Source: Gammaproteobacteria bacterium (GTDB lineage Bacteria; Pseudomonadota; Gammaproteobacteria; Xanthomonadales; Xanthomonadaceae). From it: a stretch of 64,000 nt of DNA. This document shows, one piece after another, positions 32,518 through 42,602 of this stretch. Within the stretch, counting starts at the first letter, position 1. The number at the start of each line of letters is the position of its first letter. The stretch covers positions 1-64,000 of the forward strand of contig JANXRY010000024.1 of NCBI GenBank assembly GCA_025356635.1, in the 5' to 3' direction. The notes under the pieces are model-generated. The model had not been told where the DNA came from. It saw only the letters and a program-made list of their open reading frames with translations, and searched no databases. Both the position numbers and the translations under genes were made by a program.

Positions 32518-34623
32518 ATGCGCCAAGCCCTCGCCCATATCGCTTACCGTTGTTCATGGCTGGCCTCGTTGCTACGGCGGGCTTGGGCGAGTCTGCGCCA
32601 GAGAGGTGTTGCCGCCAGTTGGCGGGCCGCACGCCTGCGCTGGCGGCTTACCCCGATCGCCACGACACACCTGATCATTGCCGTCGACGATCCGATTCCA
32701 GCGCAACTGCGCTTTCCCGAGGAAGCCTGGCCGCATGCCAGCATCGTCGTGCCTGTCCATGACCAGCTGGCCTATACCCTGCGCTGTCTGCAGGCATTGA
32801 TGCAGTCGGGGAACGCTTCCCGATTCGAAGTCATCCTCGTGGACGACGCCTCCAGCGATGACACCGCCCGGGTCCTGCCAGGCATCGCGGGTCTACGTTA
32901 CCTGCGCCTGGCGGAAAACCTGGGCTTCGTTGGCGCCTGTAATGCCGGCGCCAAACTCGCGCGCAGCCCCTATCTGGTATTCCTCAACAACGACACGCTG
33001 GTCCAGCCCAGTTGGCTGGATGCCCTGCTCTCTACTTTCGCAAACTATCCGGATACCGGCCTGGCCGGCAGCAAGCTGGTCTACCCGGACGGCCGTCTGC
33101 AAGAGGCTGGCGGCGTGGTGTTCTCCGATGGCAGCGCCTGCAATTACGGTCGCTTCAACGACCCCAAGCACCCGCGCTTCAACTTCGTGCGCGAGGCCGA
33201 CTACTGCTCGGGCGCGGCGATCGCCTTGCCGCGCGAGATATTTGAAGACCTCGATGGCTTCGACATCCGCTACGCGCCCGCTTACTACGAAGACACCGAC
33301 CTGGCCATGCGCGTGCGCGAGCTCGGTTACCTGGTGCGCTACCAGCCAGCCTCGGTGGTAGTGCATTGCGAAGGCATCAGCGCCGGCACCGATCCGGAGC
33401 GCGGCATGAAAGCATTCCAGAAACCAAACCGGGAGAAATTCCTCGATCGCTGGCGCGACGACCTGGCCAGCGGCCACGCACCAGCCCTGCTTGCAGCCGA
33501 TCCGGAAGCGGCGATCCGGGCGCGGGCGCGCGCGCGATTGCTGGTGATCGATGCCACCACACCGATGCCCGACCGCGATTCCGGTTCGCTGCGCTTGTTC
33601 CGGCTACTGCGCTTGCTCCGCGAAGAAGGCTGCCAGCTTTCGTTTTTCAACCATCTCCTGCGCGACGACGGCGACTACAGCCGTGCGCTCGAGCAACTGG
33701 GCGTCGAAGTGTGGTCGCAACCGTGGATTTCCGGCGTGCCCTCCTGGCTGCGCGAGCACGGACGTCGCTTCGACGCGATTGTCGTTTCGCGCCACTATGT
33801 GCTTGGGCCCTTGTTGCCCCTGCTGCGCCAATACGCGCCTCAGGCGCGGATCGTGTTCGACACCGTCGACCTGCATTTCCTGCGCGAACAGCGCCAGGCG
33901 GCGCAAGCCGGACGGGTGGCATCCGGGCGTACGCGAGCCTCCGAGCTGGAGTTGATCGCGCGCGCAGACGCGACCTGGGTGGTGAGCCCGGAGGAGCAGT
34001 ATCAGTTGCGCAAGCTGGTGCCCAGGGCAGCGATTTCGGTCGTCTCCAACATCCACGATCCGGTCATGGATACGCCCGGCATCGAATTGCGCCGCGACCT
34101 GGTGTTCGTTGGCGGCTACCAGCATGCGCCCAATGTTGATGCCGCTCGCTGGCTGTTACAGGACATCCTGCCGCGGCTGCGCGACAGCCATCCGCACTTG
34201 CGCCTGCATCTGGTCGGCGCGGATCCGCCGGCGGATATCATGGCACTGGCCGATGGCCAGAACGCCATTGTCCGCGGCCATGTCCCCGATCTGGATTCAC
34301 TGCTCGACCGCAGTCGCATTGCCCTCGCGCCGCTGCGCTACGGTGCTGGCGTCAAGGGCAAGATCAACCATTCGCTCGCCCGCGGCCTGCCAATGGTCGC
34401 CACAACCAATGCCGTGGAAGGCATGCGCCTGGAACATGGCGAAAGCGTTTTGGTCGCTGACGATGCTGCTGCGTTCGCCGATGCGATCCGCCATCTGCAC
34501 GACAATCCCGCGCTCTGGCAGCGACTTCGCCAGGGTGGCCTGGAGAACACCCGCCGCTATTTTTCCGAAGACTCGGCACGCACGGAACTGCGTGCTTTCC
34601 TCGAGCAACTGCGACCACGCTGA
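32518..34623 (+). CDS. Two-domain glycosyltransferase (GT2 N-terminal, GT4-like C-terminal)
   Basis: ASIVVPVHDQLAYTLRCLQALMQSGNASRFEVILVDDASSDDT, LVFLNNDTLVQPSWLDAL; C-terminal PLRYGAGVKGKINHSLARGLPMVATTNAVEGM. TTG at 32509 is an alternative start. Confidence 0.9.
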   Translation: MRQALAHIAYRCSWLASLLRRAWASLRQRGVAASWRAARLRWRLTPIATTHLIIAVDDPIPAQLRFPEEAWPHASIVVPVHDQLAYTLRCLQALMQSGNASRFEVILVDDASSDDTARVLPGIAGLRYLRLAENLGFVGACNAGAKLARSPYLVFLNNDTLVQPSWLDALLSTFANYPDTGLAGSKLVYPDGRLQEAGGVVFSDGSACNYGRFNDPKHPRFNFVREADYCSGAAIALPREIFEDLDGFDIRYAPAYYEDTDLAMRVRELGYLVRYQPASVVVHCEGISAGTDPERGMKAFQKPNREKFLDRWRDDLASGHAPALLAADPEAAIRARARARLLVIDATTPMPDRDSGSLRLFRLLRLLREEGCQLSFFNHLLRDDGDYSRALEQLGVEVWSQPWISGVPSWLREHGRRFDAIVVSRHYVLGPLLPLLRQYAPQARIVFDTVDLHFLREQRQAAQAGRVASGRTRASELELIARADATWVVSPEEQYQLRKLVPRAAISVVSNIHDPVMDTPGIELRRDLVFVGGYQHAPNVDAARWLLQDILPRLRDSHPHLRLHLVGADPPADIMALADGQNAIVRGHVPDLDSLLDRSRIALAPLRYGAGVKGKINHSLARGLPMVATTNAVEGMRLEHGESVLVADDAAAFADAIRHLHDNPALWQRLRQGGLENTRRYFSEDSARTELRAFLEQLRPR

Positions 34624-34627
34624 ATTC

Positions 34628-36796
34628 TCAGCCCAGCCGACGCGCATCCTGCACGCCGGGCACGGCATTGAGCCGACCGAGCAATTCGCTGAGCTGCTGG
34701 AAATCATTCACGTTCAGCGCCAGGCGGATCTCGGCCAAGCCACGCGCCGGATCCACCTGCGAATTCATGCCCAGGATATTGATCTCGGCCTGGGCAATCA
34801 GGTTGGTAAGATCCTTGAGCAGCCACTTGCGGTCATAGGCGCGCACCAAGACGTTGACCTCATAGCGCGAACCGACTGCTCCACCCCAATTTACCGGCAA
34901 CGCCCGTTCCGGCTGCGCCGCAAGCAGGCGCTGGACGCTGGTGCAGCCCTGACGATGCACGCTGACCCCGCGTGCACGAGTGAGGTATCCGACAATGGCA
35001 TCCCCGGGCACCGGTTGGCAGCATCGGGCAAGTTGCACCAGCAAATTGCCCACGCCTTCGACCGTGAAACGGCTGTTGTCCGCACTTTTGCGCTTGCGCA
35101 GCGCGGGCTTCGGCGGCGTCGCGACCGCATTCTGGGACTGACTGTGCTCGTGCAGGGCACGGCTGACCTGGCTTGGGCCGATGTCACCCAGGGCCAGCGC
35201 GACTTGCAAGTCTTCGACCGAATCAAGCCGGAACTTTCCCAGCAAAGGCCCCAGGTCTGCCTGCAACATCGCCACCCGACGCAGTTCTTTTTCCAGCAAT
35301 TCCCGACCGGCCTGCAGATTGCGCGCGCGATCGAGTTTGTGGAACCAGGCACGAACCTTGTCGCGGGCGCGACTGGTGACAAGGAATCCGTTCGCCGCCA
35401 GCAGCCAATCGCGTCGTGGTTCACCGGTTTTACCAGTGATGATCTCGACGCGGTCGCCACTGCTCGGTCGCGAATCCAGTGGCACGATCCGGCCATTGAC
35501 CTTGGCGCCGCGGCAACGATGGCCCACTTCCGTGTGCACGGCGTAAGCGAAATCGAGCACGGTCGCGCCCTTGGGCAAGTCCACCACTTCGCCACGCGGT
35601 GTGAGTAGATAGACGCGATCCTCGATCAGTTCGGTATTGAAGCCGGCGAGTAGACCGTTTTCATCATCGCCCTCGCGGCTTTCAAGCAACTGGCGCATCC
35701 AGGCGACTTTCCGCTCGAAGCCAGCCTCGCCCTTGCTTCCCGGTCCACCCGGGCCTTCCTTGTAGCGCCAGTGCGCGGCGACACCGAGTTCCGCCTGTTC
35801 ATGCATCTCGCGAGTGCGGATCTGCACCTCAAGCGTACGACCTTCCGGACCGACCACGGCGGTGTGCAGGGACCGGTAATCATTGCCCTTCGGTTGCGCG
35901 ATGTAGTCGTCGAATTCGGACGACAGCGGCGGCCACAACTGATGCACCAGCCCGAGCGCGGCGTAGCAATCGCTGATGTCGTCGACCAGCACGCGCACGG
36001 CGCGGATATCGTAGAGCTCGCTGAACGGCACATCCTTGCGCTGCATTTTCTTCCAGATGCTGAAGATGTGCTTGGGCCGGCCGGCAACATCGGCAGTGAT
36101 CCCGCCCTCGGCCAAGGCCTCGCGGATTTTCTGCTTGGCCTCTTCGATGAATCGTTCGCGCCCGGCGCGCTTCTCGTCGAGCAGGCGGGCAATGCGCTGG
36201 TAGGTCTCCGGTTGCAGGTAACGGAAGGCGAGATCTTCCAGTTCCCACTTGAGCTGCCAGATGCCGAGTCGGTTCGCCAGCGGCGCGTGGATGTCGGCCG
36301 TGAGTTCGGCCAAGGCCAGTTGCTCTTCGCGGCTTGCCTTGCCGGCGGCGCGCAGGCGCGCCAGTTGCTCCGACAACAGGATAAGTACGACGCGCAGGTC
36401 GCGGATGATTGCCAGCAACAGACGGCGCAAGCCTTCGGCATTGCCACGGCTCTCGCGCTGGGCATGGAGGCTCCAGACCTGCTCCGCCGCCAGCAAGCCA
36501 CTGAGCAGGTTCGGGACGCCCGGCAAGCGTTCAAGCAACGCCGGCGCCAGGCCGGCGCCCAGGGCTGGGCACAGGTGCAACAGGCACGCCACCTGCACTT
36601 CAGGATCAACCCGTAGCTCTCTCAAGGTTTCGAGAGCGGCGATCGCCAGCCTCGGCTCATCGGCTGGAGCCAGGCTCGCGGCCGCTCTTGCCAGCGCATC
36701 CCGCGTTCCTGGTGGCCATGTTGCAGCGCCGATCGGCTCGGAAGCGAGCCAATCGGCCAGGCGTGGCGGCTGCTTCGATGGTATTGGTGGGCGCAT
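34628..36796 (-). CDS. relA: GTP pyrophosphokinase RelA-type (degenerate HD, EXDD synthetase motif, TGS and ACT domains)
   Basis: YDIRAVRVLVDDISDCYAALGLVHQLWPPLSSEFDDYIAQPKGNDYRSLHTAVVGPEGRTLEVQIRTREMHEQAELGVAAHWRYKE; TGS VYLLTPRGEVVDLPKGATVLDFAYAVHTEVG. Confidence 0.95.
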   Translation of the reverse strand: MRPPIPSKQPPRLADWLASEPIGAATWPPGTRDALARAAASLAPADEPRLAIAALETLRELRVDPEVQVACLLHLCPALGAGLAPALLERLPGVPNLLSGLLAAEQVWSLHAQRESRGNAEGLRRLLLAIIRDLRVVLILLSEQLARLRAAGKASREEQLALAELTADIHAPLANRLGIWQLKWELEDLAFRYLQPETYQRIARLLDEKRAGRERFIEEAKQKIREALAEGGITADVAGRPKHIFSIWKKMQRKDVPFSELYDIRAVRVLVDDISDCYAALGLVHQLWPPLSSEFDDYIAQPKGNDYRSLHTAVVGPEGRTLEVQIRTREMHEQAELGVAAHWRYKEGPGGPGSKGEAGFERKVAWMRQLLESREGDDENGLLAGFNTELIEDRVYLLTPRGEVVDLPKGATVLDFAYAVHTEVGHRCRGAKVNGRIVPLDSRPSSGDRVEIITGKTGEPRRDWLLAANGFLVTSRARDKVRAWFHKLDRARNLQAGRELLEKELRRVAMLQADLGPLLGKFRLDSVEDLQVALALGDIGPSQVSRALHEHSQSQNAVATPPKPALRKRKSADNSRFTVEGVGNLLVQLARCCQPVPGDAIVGYLTRARGVSVHRQGCTSVQRLLAAQPERALPVNWGGAVGSRYEVNVLVRAYDRKWLLKDLTNLIAQAEINILGMNSQVDPARGLAEIRLALNVNDFQQLSELLGRLNAVPGVQDARRLG

Positions 36797-36863
36797 GCGG
36801 CCGGGGACAAAACGACGGGACTGCCCCTACACTAACGTCTCGGCCTCTTCGGGAACAGTTGCC

Positions 36864-37340
36864 ATGCGCACCAGATTGCTCGCAGTGTTGTTCGGTCTCG
36901 TCATCGCCTGTGGCCTGAGCGTTGCCGGCGAACCCAAGGGCCTGCAGGAAAAAATGACACCACAGGAATTCCATGCGGCGGGCCTGGACAAACTCAGCCC
37001 GGATGAGCTGGCGGCACTGAATGCCTGGCTGGAGTCGGACCACAAGACCACTGCCGCCGCTGCCGCTGCCTCGACCTACCGCAGGACCAGCCAGGGATTC
37101 CTGGAATCCAGCAGCCCAACCACCGTCGAGAGCCGCCTGCAGGGCGAGTTCCACGGCTGGAGCGGGCGTACGGTGTTCATTCTGGAGAATGGCCAGATCT
37201 GGATCCAGGTCGAGGACGCTGAATTCAGGAGCCCCAAACTCATGCAACCCATGATCACGATCAGCCCGGGGCTACTCGGCGGCTGGAAGCTGCGCGTGGA
37301 AGGCTCGACCCGATTCGCCATGGTCAAGCGCGTCCAGTGA
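36864..37340 (+). CDS. Secreted hypothetical protein
   Basis: Signal peptide MRTRLLAVLFGLVIACGLSVAGE; LDKLSPDELAALNAWLE motif; ends 17 nt inside the convergent hrpA 3' end. Confidence 0.72.
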   Translation: MRTRLLAVLFGLVIACGLSVAGEPKGLQEKMTPQEFHAAGLDKLSPDELAALNAWLESDHKTTAAAAAASTYRRTSQGFLESSSPTTVESRLQGEFHGWSGRTVFILENGQIWIQVEDAEFRSPKLMQPMITISPGLLGGWKLRVEGSTRFAMVKRVQ

Positions 37341-40300
37341 AAGCGGCAAGTTGCCGTGCCAGTCGCTTGTGCGAAACCGGCCGGCGCGTACCCAATTCCT
37401 GTGCGAAAGTCTGGACACGCAGTTCTTCCAGATCCTGCCGGAACGCGCGCCATTCCGGGCGCTGCCCGTGACCGGCCGCATGCGCCTCGGCCAGAGCCTG
37501 GACATAGGGCTGCAGCTCCAGCAACCGGGCTTGGTCCTTGATCGGGTCGGCCAATGCGCGCTCTACCCGCAGCTTGAGCGCCTTGAGGTAACGCGGCATT
37601 TCCGCCAGCAGGCTGGCCGGTGTCTCGCGCAGGAAGCCTGAATGCACCAGGCTTCGAAGATGCGCGGAGATATCGTCAAGGTTGCCGCTCGCCCAACCCA
37701 TCAAGGGCGATTCCAGTTTTGGTTTTATCTCGGCATACAGCGCGAGGATTTCCTCGGCCAATTGCAATCGCTGCATGGCTTGCCCGAACAGTTCGCGCGC
37801 AATCCTCGTCATCTGCGCAGTGAACGCTGCTTTATCGCGCAGCGCGGCAAGACCTTCACCCAGCGCCGCTGCCAGCGCGGCATCAATGATATCCGCACGT
37901 AGCCGTTCCGAAGATTCGATCGCCGCATACAGCAAACCCAGCTTCGGCGAGACGGGCAACTGCTTGCGCGACTGCTTGACCTTATCGGCCAACGAAAATT
38001 GTGCCAGCCGACGCACCCCGCGTTCGTGCTGGCCACGCGCCTCGGCAGAATCGGCGAACACGCGCAAGGAAACGCTCTCGTCCTCGTCCACCAGCGCTGG
38101 ATAGGCGGGAACCCCCGCCGCGCCGGCAATTTGCTCCGGGATAGTCAGCTCGGGAAATTCGCGCATGCCTTCGCGTGCCAGGCGCTCGCCAGCGCGATCA
38201 GCGAAGGCACGCTCGGCCGCGTCGCCGAAGCGGCGCCTGAGTTCGTCGAGATCGCGCGATACCGCCAGCACCCGGCCATCGCGTTCACCCAGGCGCAGGT
38301 TCATGCACAGGTGCGGATCAAGCGCGGCTTCGTCAAAGTCCAGCGCCGTCACCGGCGCGCCGGTGGTCCGGCTGAGAAAACGCGCCAGCGTTCCCGTTAG
38401 CGAATCGGCCTCGGGCTGCGAATGTGCCTGGAAAAACGCGCGTGCGAAATCCGGCGCCGGCACATAGTTGCGACGCAGGGGCTTCGGTAACGAACGAATC
38501 ATTGCGGCCGATTTTTCTTCGATCACTCCCGGGACCAGCCAGGTCAAGCGCGCCGGGTCCAATGCTTTTAGCAAGTGCAAGGGCACGTCTAGGGTCACGC
38601 CATCGTCCTCGGCCCCTGGCTCGAAGCGATAATGCAATGCCAACCGGATATCGCCGAGCGGGAAATATTTCGGAAAACGATCGGCTTCGCTGCCCTCGCC
38701 CGGCAGCAGGTCGGTGAGCGACCACTCCAGCGCTTTCTTCTTGGCAGGCGCGAGTTTCCCGACCCAGCTATCGAGCCCTTGCACGGTTGTAATATCGGGC
38801 GGCAAGCGATCGAGATACCAACGCGCTTGCCAGTCTTCGTCAGCGATCAAACCGACACGACGCAATTTCGCTTCTTCTTCCTGAGCTTGCGCCAGCATTG
38901 CCAGATTACGCGCAACGAAACCGGCTCGCGTGTTGATCTCGCCGGGCAGCAACGCCTGGCGCACGAAGATCTCGCGCGCTTCCGCCGGGTACAGGCCACC
39001 GTAGTGAACCGGTTTTTTCGGCGCCAGCACCAGGCCGAACAGGCTGATCTGTTCGAAGCCCACCACCCGGCCCTGGGCGCGCGACCAGTGCGGATCGAAA
39101 TGTTTGCGCGCAAGCAGATGCGCGAGTTCAGCGACCACCCAGTCGGGCTCTATTTTTGCGCCAATCAGGCCCCAGATTTTCTGGGTGTCGAGCAGGGTCG
39201 CGACTAGCAACCAGGCCGGTGGTTGCTTGGCCAGGGTCGAGCCCGGGAAAATCTGGAACTTGCGCTGGCGTGGCGCGTCGTAGAGGCCCTTCTCCGACTT
39301 GTGGCCGATCTGGGTTGGCAAGCCGGCGATCAGGGCGCGATGCAAGCCGATGTACCGCGACGAAGAAGGGAGGAGCATATTGCCTTCGGAAAACTGGTTA
39401 TCGCGCGAGTTTTCCGAAGGCAATACCTCCTCCCCGGAAGCACCTTGGTCCCAACCAAAATCTTCGCAACTGAGCAACACCTGTCGGTGCAGCTCGCGCC
39501 ATTCGCGCATGCGCAAAAAGCCGAGGAAGCGCTTTTCGCACCAGCCGCGCAGCTTCGATTGCGTTAGCTCTTCATGTGCGCTCTTGTACGCGCCCCACAG
39601 CTTGAGAACACCAAGGAATTCCGAATTCGCATCGGCGAACTGCGCGTGAGCATTGTCGGCGGCTTCGCGGGCATCGGCCGGACGTTCGCGCGGATCCTGG
39701 ATGCCCAGGAAGGCCGCAAGCACGGTCATTTCACGCAGCACGCCATGATGTTGCGCGGCGATCAGCATGCGACCGAGCTTCACATCCACCGGCAGTCGCG
39801 CCATCTGCTTGCCGATGGCAGTCAAACGACGATCCTTGTCGATCGCGCCAAGCTCGGACAGCGTCTGCCAGCCATCGGCGATCGCGCGTGGGTCCGGCGC
39901 GTCGATGAACGGGAAGTCCTCCACCCGGCCCAGTCCGAGATCGAGCATGCGCAGGATCACCCCGGCCAGCGAGGCGCGCAGGATTTCCGGATCGGTGTAG
40001 CGCGGCCGCGACTGAAAATCTGCCTCCGAGTACAGGCGGTAGCAGATGCCGGCGGCGATGCGACCGCAACGGCCTTTGCGCTGGTCTGCGCTGGCCTGCG
40101 AAATCGGCTCGATATGCAGCCGATCGAGTTTCTGCCGTGGCGAATAGCGCTTGACCCGCGCCGCGCCTGGATCGATCACGTAGCGAATACGCGGCACCGT
40201 CAGCGAAGTTTCGGCAACATTGGTGGTCAGCACGATGCGTCGCTGCGGGCCAGGCTGGAACACGCGATCCTGTTCCTTGGTCGACAGACGTGCGTACAAG

Positions 40301-41133
40301 GCGAGCAGTTCAGTGCTGCGATATTTTTTCCGCGCCAGCGCCAGGTGGGCGTCGCGAATTTCACGCTCGCCGGGCAGGAACACGAGGATGTCGCCGAGCG
40401 GATCGCTGCGGGTTATTTCATCGACCGCCGCAAGGATCGCCTCGGTCATGGTCTGATCGGCGGCGTCTTCACCCTCGGATTCCGATGCGCGATAACGAAC
40501 CTCTACCGGATAACTTCTGCCTTCCACACTCACCACCGGCGCATCGCCGAAGTGCTTGGCGAAGCGAGCCGTATCGATCGTCGCCGAGGTGATGATCAAC
40601 TTGAGGTCGTGGCGCTTGGCCACGAGTTGGCGCAGATAACCGAGCAGGAAATCGATGTTCAGGCTGCGCTCGTGGGCCTCGTCGACGATGATCGTGTCGT
40701 ACTTCGACAGCCAGCGGTCGCTTTGGATCTCCGCTAGCAAGATGCCGTCGGTCATGAACTTGATGTAGGTGTCGGCGCCGACGTTCTCGGTGAACCGCAC
40801 CTGGAATCCGACCGCGCCACCAAGCGGCGTCTTCAGTTCCTCGGCCACGCGCCGCGCCACCGCGCGCGCGGCGATCCGCCGCGGCTGCGTACAACCGATC
40901 AGGCCGGAGATTCCGCGCCCCGCCACCAGGCAAAGCTGCGGCAATTGCGTCGTCTTGCCCGATCCGGTTTCGCCAGCGAGTACCACGACCTGGTGCTTGC
41001 GAATCAGTTCGACGATGGTCTCGGCCTCGCGGCTGACCGGCAGGTCGTTGTCGAACGCCGGCGTCGGCTTGAGCGCTTCGCGGCGCTCAAGCTCGGCCGG
41101 GGACATGCGGGAACGGGTCGGGGCGCGGCTCAT
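37324..41133 (-). CDS. hrpA: ATP-dependent RNA helicase HrpA
   Basis: VVLAGETGSGKTTQLPQLCL, DEAH (IIVDEAHERSLNIDFLLGYL), SATIDTARFAKHFG, full-length 1269-aa ORF. Confidence 0.96.
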   Translation of the reverse strand: MSRAPTRSRMSPAELERREALKPTPAFDNDLPVSREAETIVELIRKHQVVVLAGETGSGKTTQLPQLCLVAGRGISGLIGCTQPRRIAARAVARRVAEELKTPLGGAVGFQVRFTENVGADTYIKFMTDGILLAEIQSDRWLSKYDTIIVDEAHERSLNIDFLLGYLRQLVAKRHDLKLIITSATIDTARFAKHFGDAPVVSVEGRSYPVEVRYRASESEGEDAADQTMTEAILAAVDEITRSDPLGDILVFLPGEREIRDAHLALARKKYRSTELLALYARLSTKEQDRVFQPGPQRRIVLTTNVAETSLTVPRIRYVIDPGAARVKRYSPRQKLDRLHIEPISQASADQRKGRCGRIAAGICYRLYSEADFQSRPRYTDPEILRASLAGVILRMLDLGLGRVEDFPFIDAPDPRAIADGWQTLSELGAIDKDRRLTAIGKQMARLPVDVKLGRMLIAAQHHGVLREMTVLAAFLGIQDPRERPADAREAADNAHAQFADANSEFLGVLKLWGAYKSAHEELTQSKLRGWCEKRFLGFLRMREWRELHRQVLLSCEDFGWDQGASGEEVLPSENSRDNQFSEGNMLLPSSSRYIGLHRALIAGLPTQIGHKSEKGLYDAPRQRKFQIFPGSTLAKQPPAWLLVATLLDTQKIWGLIGAKIEPDWVVAELAHLLARKHFDPHWSRAQGRVVGFEQISLFGLVLAPKKPVHYGGLYPAEAREIFVRQALLPGEINTRAGFVARNLAMLAQAQEEEAKLRRVGLIADEDWQARWYLDRLPPDITTVQGLDSWVGKLAPAKKKALEWSLTDLLPGEGSEADRFPKYFPLGDIRLALHYRFEPGAEDDGVTLDVPLHLLKALDPARLTWLVPGVIEEKSAAMIRSLPKPLRRNYVPAPDFARAFFQAHSQPEADSLTGTLARFLSRTTGAPVTALDFDEAALDPHLCMNLRLGERDGRVLAVSRDLDELRRRFGDAAERAFADRAGERLAREGMREFPELTIPEQIAGAAGVPAYPALVDEDESVSLRVFADSAEARGQHERGVRRLAQFSLADKVKQSRKQLPVSPKLGLLYAAIESSERLRADIIDAALAAALGEGLAALRDKAAFTAQMTRIARELFGQAMQRLQLAEEILALYAEIKPKLESPLMGWASGNLDDISAHLRSLVHSGFLRETPASLLAEMPRYLKALKLRVERALADPIKDQARLLELQPYVQALAEAHAAGHGQRPEWRAFRQDLEELRVQTFAQELGTRRPVSHKRLARQLAAFTGRA
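39368..39434. repeat. Long inverted repeat inside the hrpA coding sequence
   Basis: gggaggag-ca-tattgccttcggaaaact-ggttatcgcgcg-agttttccgaaggcaata-c-ctcctccc: 18-bp perfect inner stem (39378-39395 with 39408-39425), 8-bp outer stem (39368-39375 with 39427-39434), 12-nt loop. Confidence 0.95.
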
Positions 41134-41163
41134 GGGCGATAGCCGTCACGATTGATTGGGGAA

Positions 41164-41239
41164 TGGTGGGCCGTGATGGATTCGAACCATCGACCAAAAG
41201 ATTAAAAGTCTTCTGCTCTACCGACTGAGCTAACGGCCC
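41164..41239 (-). tRNA. tRNA-Lys (anticodon UUU), CCA encoded
   Basis: Reverse complement GGGCCGTTAGCTCAGTCGGTAGAGCAGAAGACTTTTAATCTTTTGGTCGATGGTTCGAATCCATCACGGCCCACCA folds as a cloverleaf. Confidence 0.97.
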
Positions 41240-41258
41240 CACGCGGGGCGTCATTCTA

Positions 41259-41933
41259 TCAAGAGTGGGGGCGGTAGCGCGTGGGATCGGCTACACCGGC
41301 GGCGGCGAAGCCCTCGGCGCGCAGTCGGCAGGCGTCGCACAGACCGCAGGCCTGGCCTTCGGCATCAGCCTGGTAGCAGGACACCGTGCGTGAAAAGTCC
41401 ACGCCCAGGCGCATCCCCTCGCGGACGATCTCGGCCTTCGACATCCGGATCAGTGGCGCATGCACGCGCAGGCCGTGGCCCTCGACGCCGGCCTTGGTCG
41501 CCAGCTTGGCCAGTCGTTCGAAGGCCTCGATGAATTCCGGCCGGCAGTCCGGATAGCCGGAATAATCGACGGCATTCACGCCACAGAAGATGTCGTCGGC
41601 ACCCAGGACTTCGGCCCAACCCAGCGCCACTGACAGCATGATCGTATTGCGCGCCGGCACATAGGTGACCGGGATGCCCGGCCCCGGCGCTTCCGGGACA
41701 GCGATGTCGGCGGTGAGCGCCGAGCCGCCAATGCTGCGCAAGTCCACGACCACGGTCTTGTGCGCGATCGCGCCCAGTGCCTGCGCCAATTCGGCGGCGG
41801 CGACCAGTTCGGCCGAATGGCGCTGGCCGTAGCTCACACTCAGTGCGTAACAGGCAAAACCACGTTCTTTGGCGAGGGCGAGCACCACGGCGGAGTCCAT
41901 GCCCCCGGAGACCAGGATGACGGCAGGTTTCAT
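41259..41933 (-). CDS. queC: 7-cyano-7-deazaguanine synthase
   Basis: [22 protein letters not shown]-terminal [24 protein letters not shown] zinc site. Confidence 0.96.
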   Translation of the reverse strand: MKPAVILVSGGMDSAVVLALAKERGFACYALSVSYGQRHSAELVAAAELAQALGAIAHKTVVVDLRSIGGSALTADIAVPEAPGPGIPVTYVPARNTIMLSVALGWAEVLGADDIFCGVNAVDYSGYPDCRPEFIEAFERLAKLATKAGVEGHGLRVHAPLIRMSKAEIVREGMRLGVDFSRTVSCYQADAEGQACGLCDACRLRAEGFAAAGVADPTRYRPHS

Positions 41934-42595
41934 CGACCTTGGGCCTCGCCCCAGAGCTGTTTGTGCAACTGTAGTTGAAAGCGCACTGGCAGCTTGTCGG
42001 CAATGATCCATTCGGCCAGATCGCGCGGCGCCAACTCGGTGTAGCTGGGCGAAAACAGAACTTCGCAACGCGCCGTGAGCCGGTGTTCCGCGAGCATTTC
42101 TTTGGCCCAGTCGTAGTCTTCGCGCGAACAAAGGACGAACTTCACCTGGTCGCGATCGGTAAGCAGAGGGATATTTTCGAGCAGGTTGCGCTGTTGCTCG
42201 TTCGAGCCCGGCGTCTTGAGATCAACCACGCGCACGACACGCGAATCGACCTCGGAAATATCGATCGCGCCGGAAGTCTCCAGCGAGACCTCGTAGCCGG
42301 CATCGCACAGTTTTTGCAGCAACAGCAGGCAACGTTTCTGCGCCAACGGCTCGCCGCCGGTCACGCAAACATGGTGTACGCCGTGGCTGGCGACCTCGGC
42401 GAGGATGGCGTCGATCTCGTGCCATTCACCGCCGTGGAAAGCATAAGCGGTATCGCAATACTGGCAACGCAGCGGACAGCCGGTGAGACGCACGAACACC
42501 GTCGGCCAGCCAACACTGCGCGATTCACCTTGCAGCGACAGGAAGATCTCGGTCAGGCGCAGGCGCTCGGCCACGGCGACGGAAGCGGATTCCAC
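41930..42595 (-). CDS. queE: 7-carboxy-7-deazaguanine synthase
   Basis: [39 protein letters not shown] radical-SAM CxxxxxxCxxC-type motif. Confidence 0.95.
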   Translation of the reverse strand: MESASVAVAERLRLTEIFLSLQGESRSVGWPTVFVRLTGCPLRCQYCDTAYAFHGGEWHEIDAILAEVASHGVHHVCVTGGEPLAQKRCLLLLQKLCDAGYEVSLETSGAIDISEVDSRVVRVVDLKTPGSNEQQRNLLENIPLLTDRDQVKFVLCSREDYDWAKEMLAEHRLTARCEVLFSPSYTELAPRDLAEWIIADKLPVRFQLQLHKQLWGEAQGR

Positions 42596-42602
42596 GCTGG
42601 AC

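Noticed and set aside
34628-36796. RelA/SpoT enzyme with possible hydrolase activity
   Set aside because: The HD region lacks the catalytic HD motif (IIRDLRVVLILLSEQL context) and the synthetase has EFDD, as in RelA; ordinary RelA.
37054-37080. GCC/GCT-rich run (Ala stretch) as a possible microsatellite
   Set aside because: Short and imperfect; encodes TTAAAAAAS in a linker and is not a convincing phase-variable tract.
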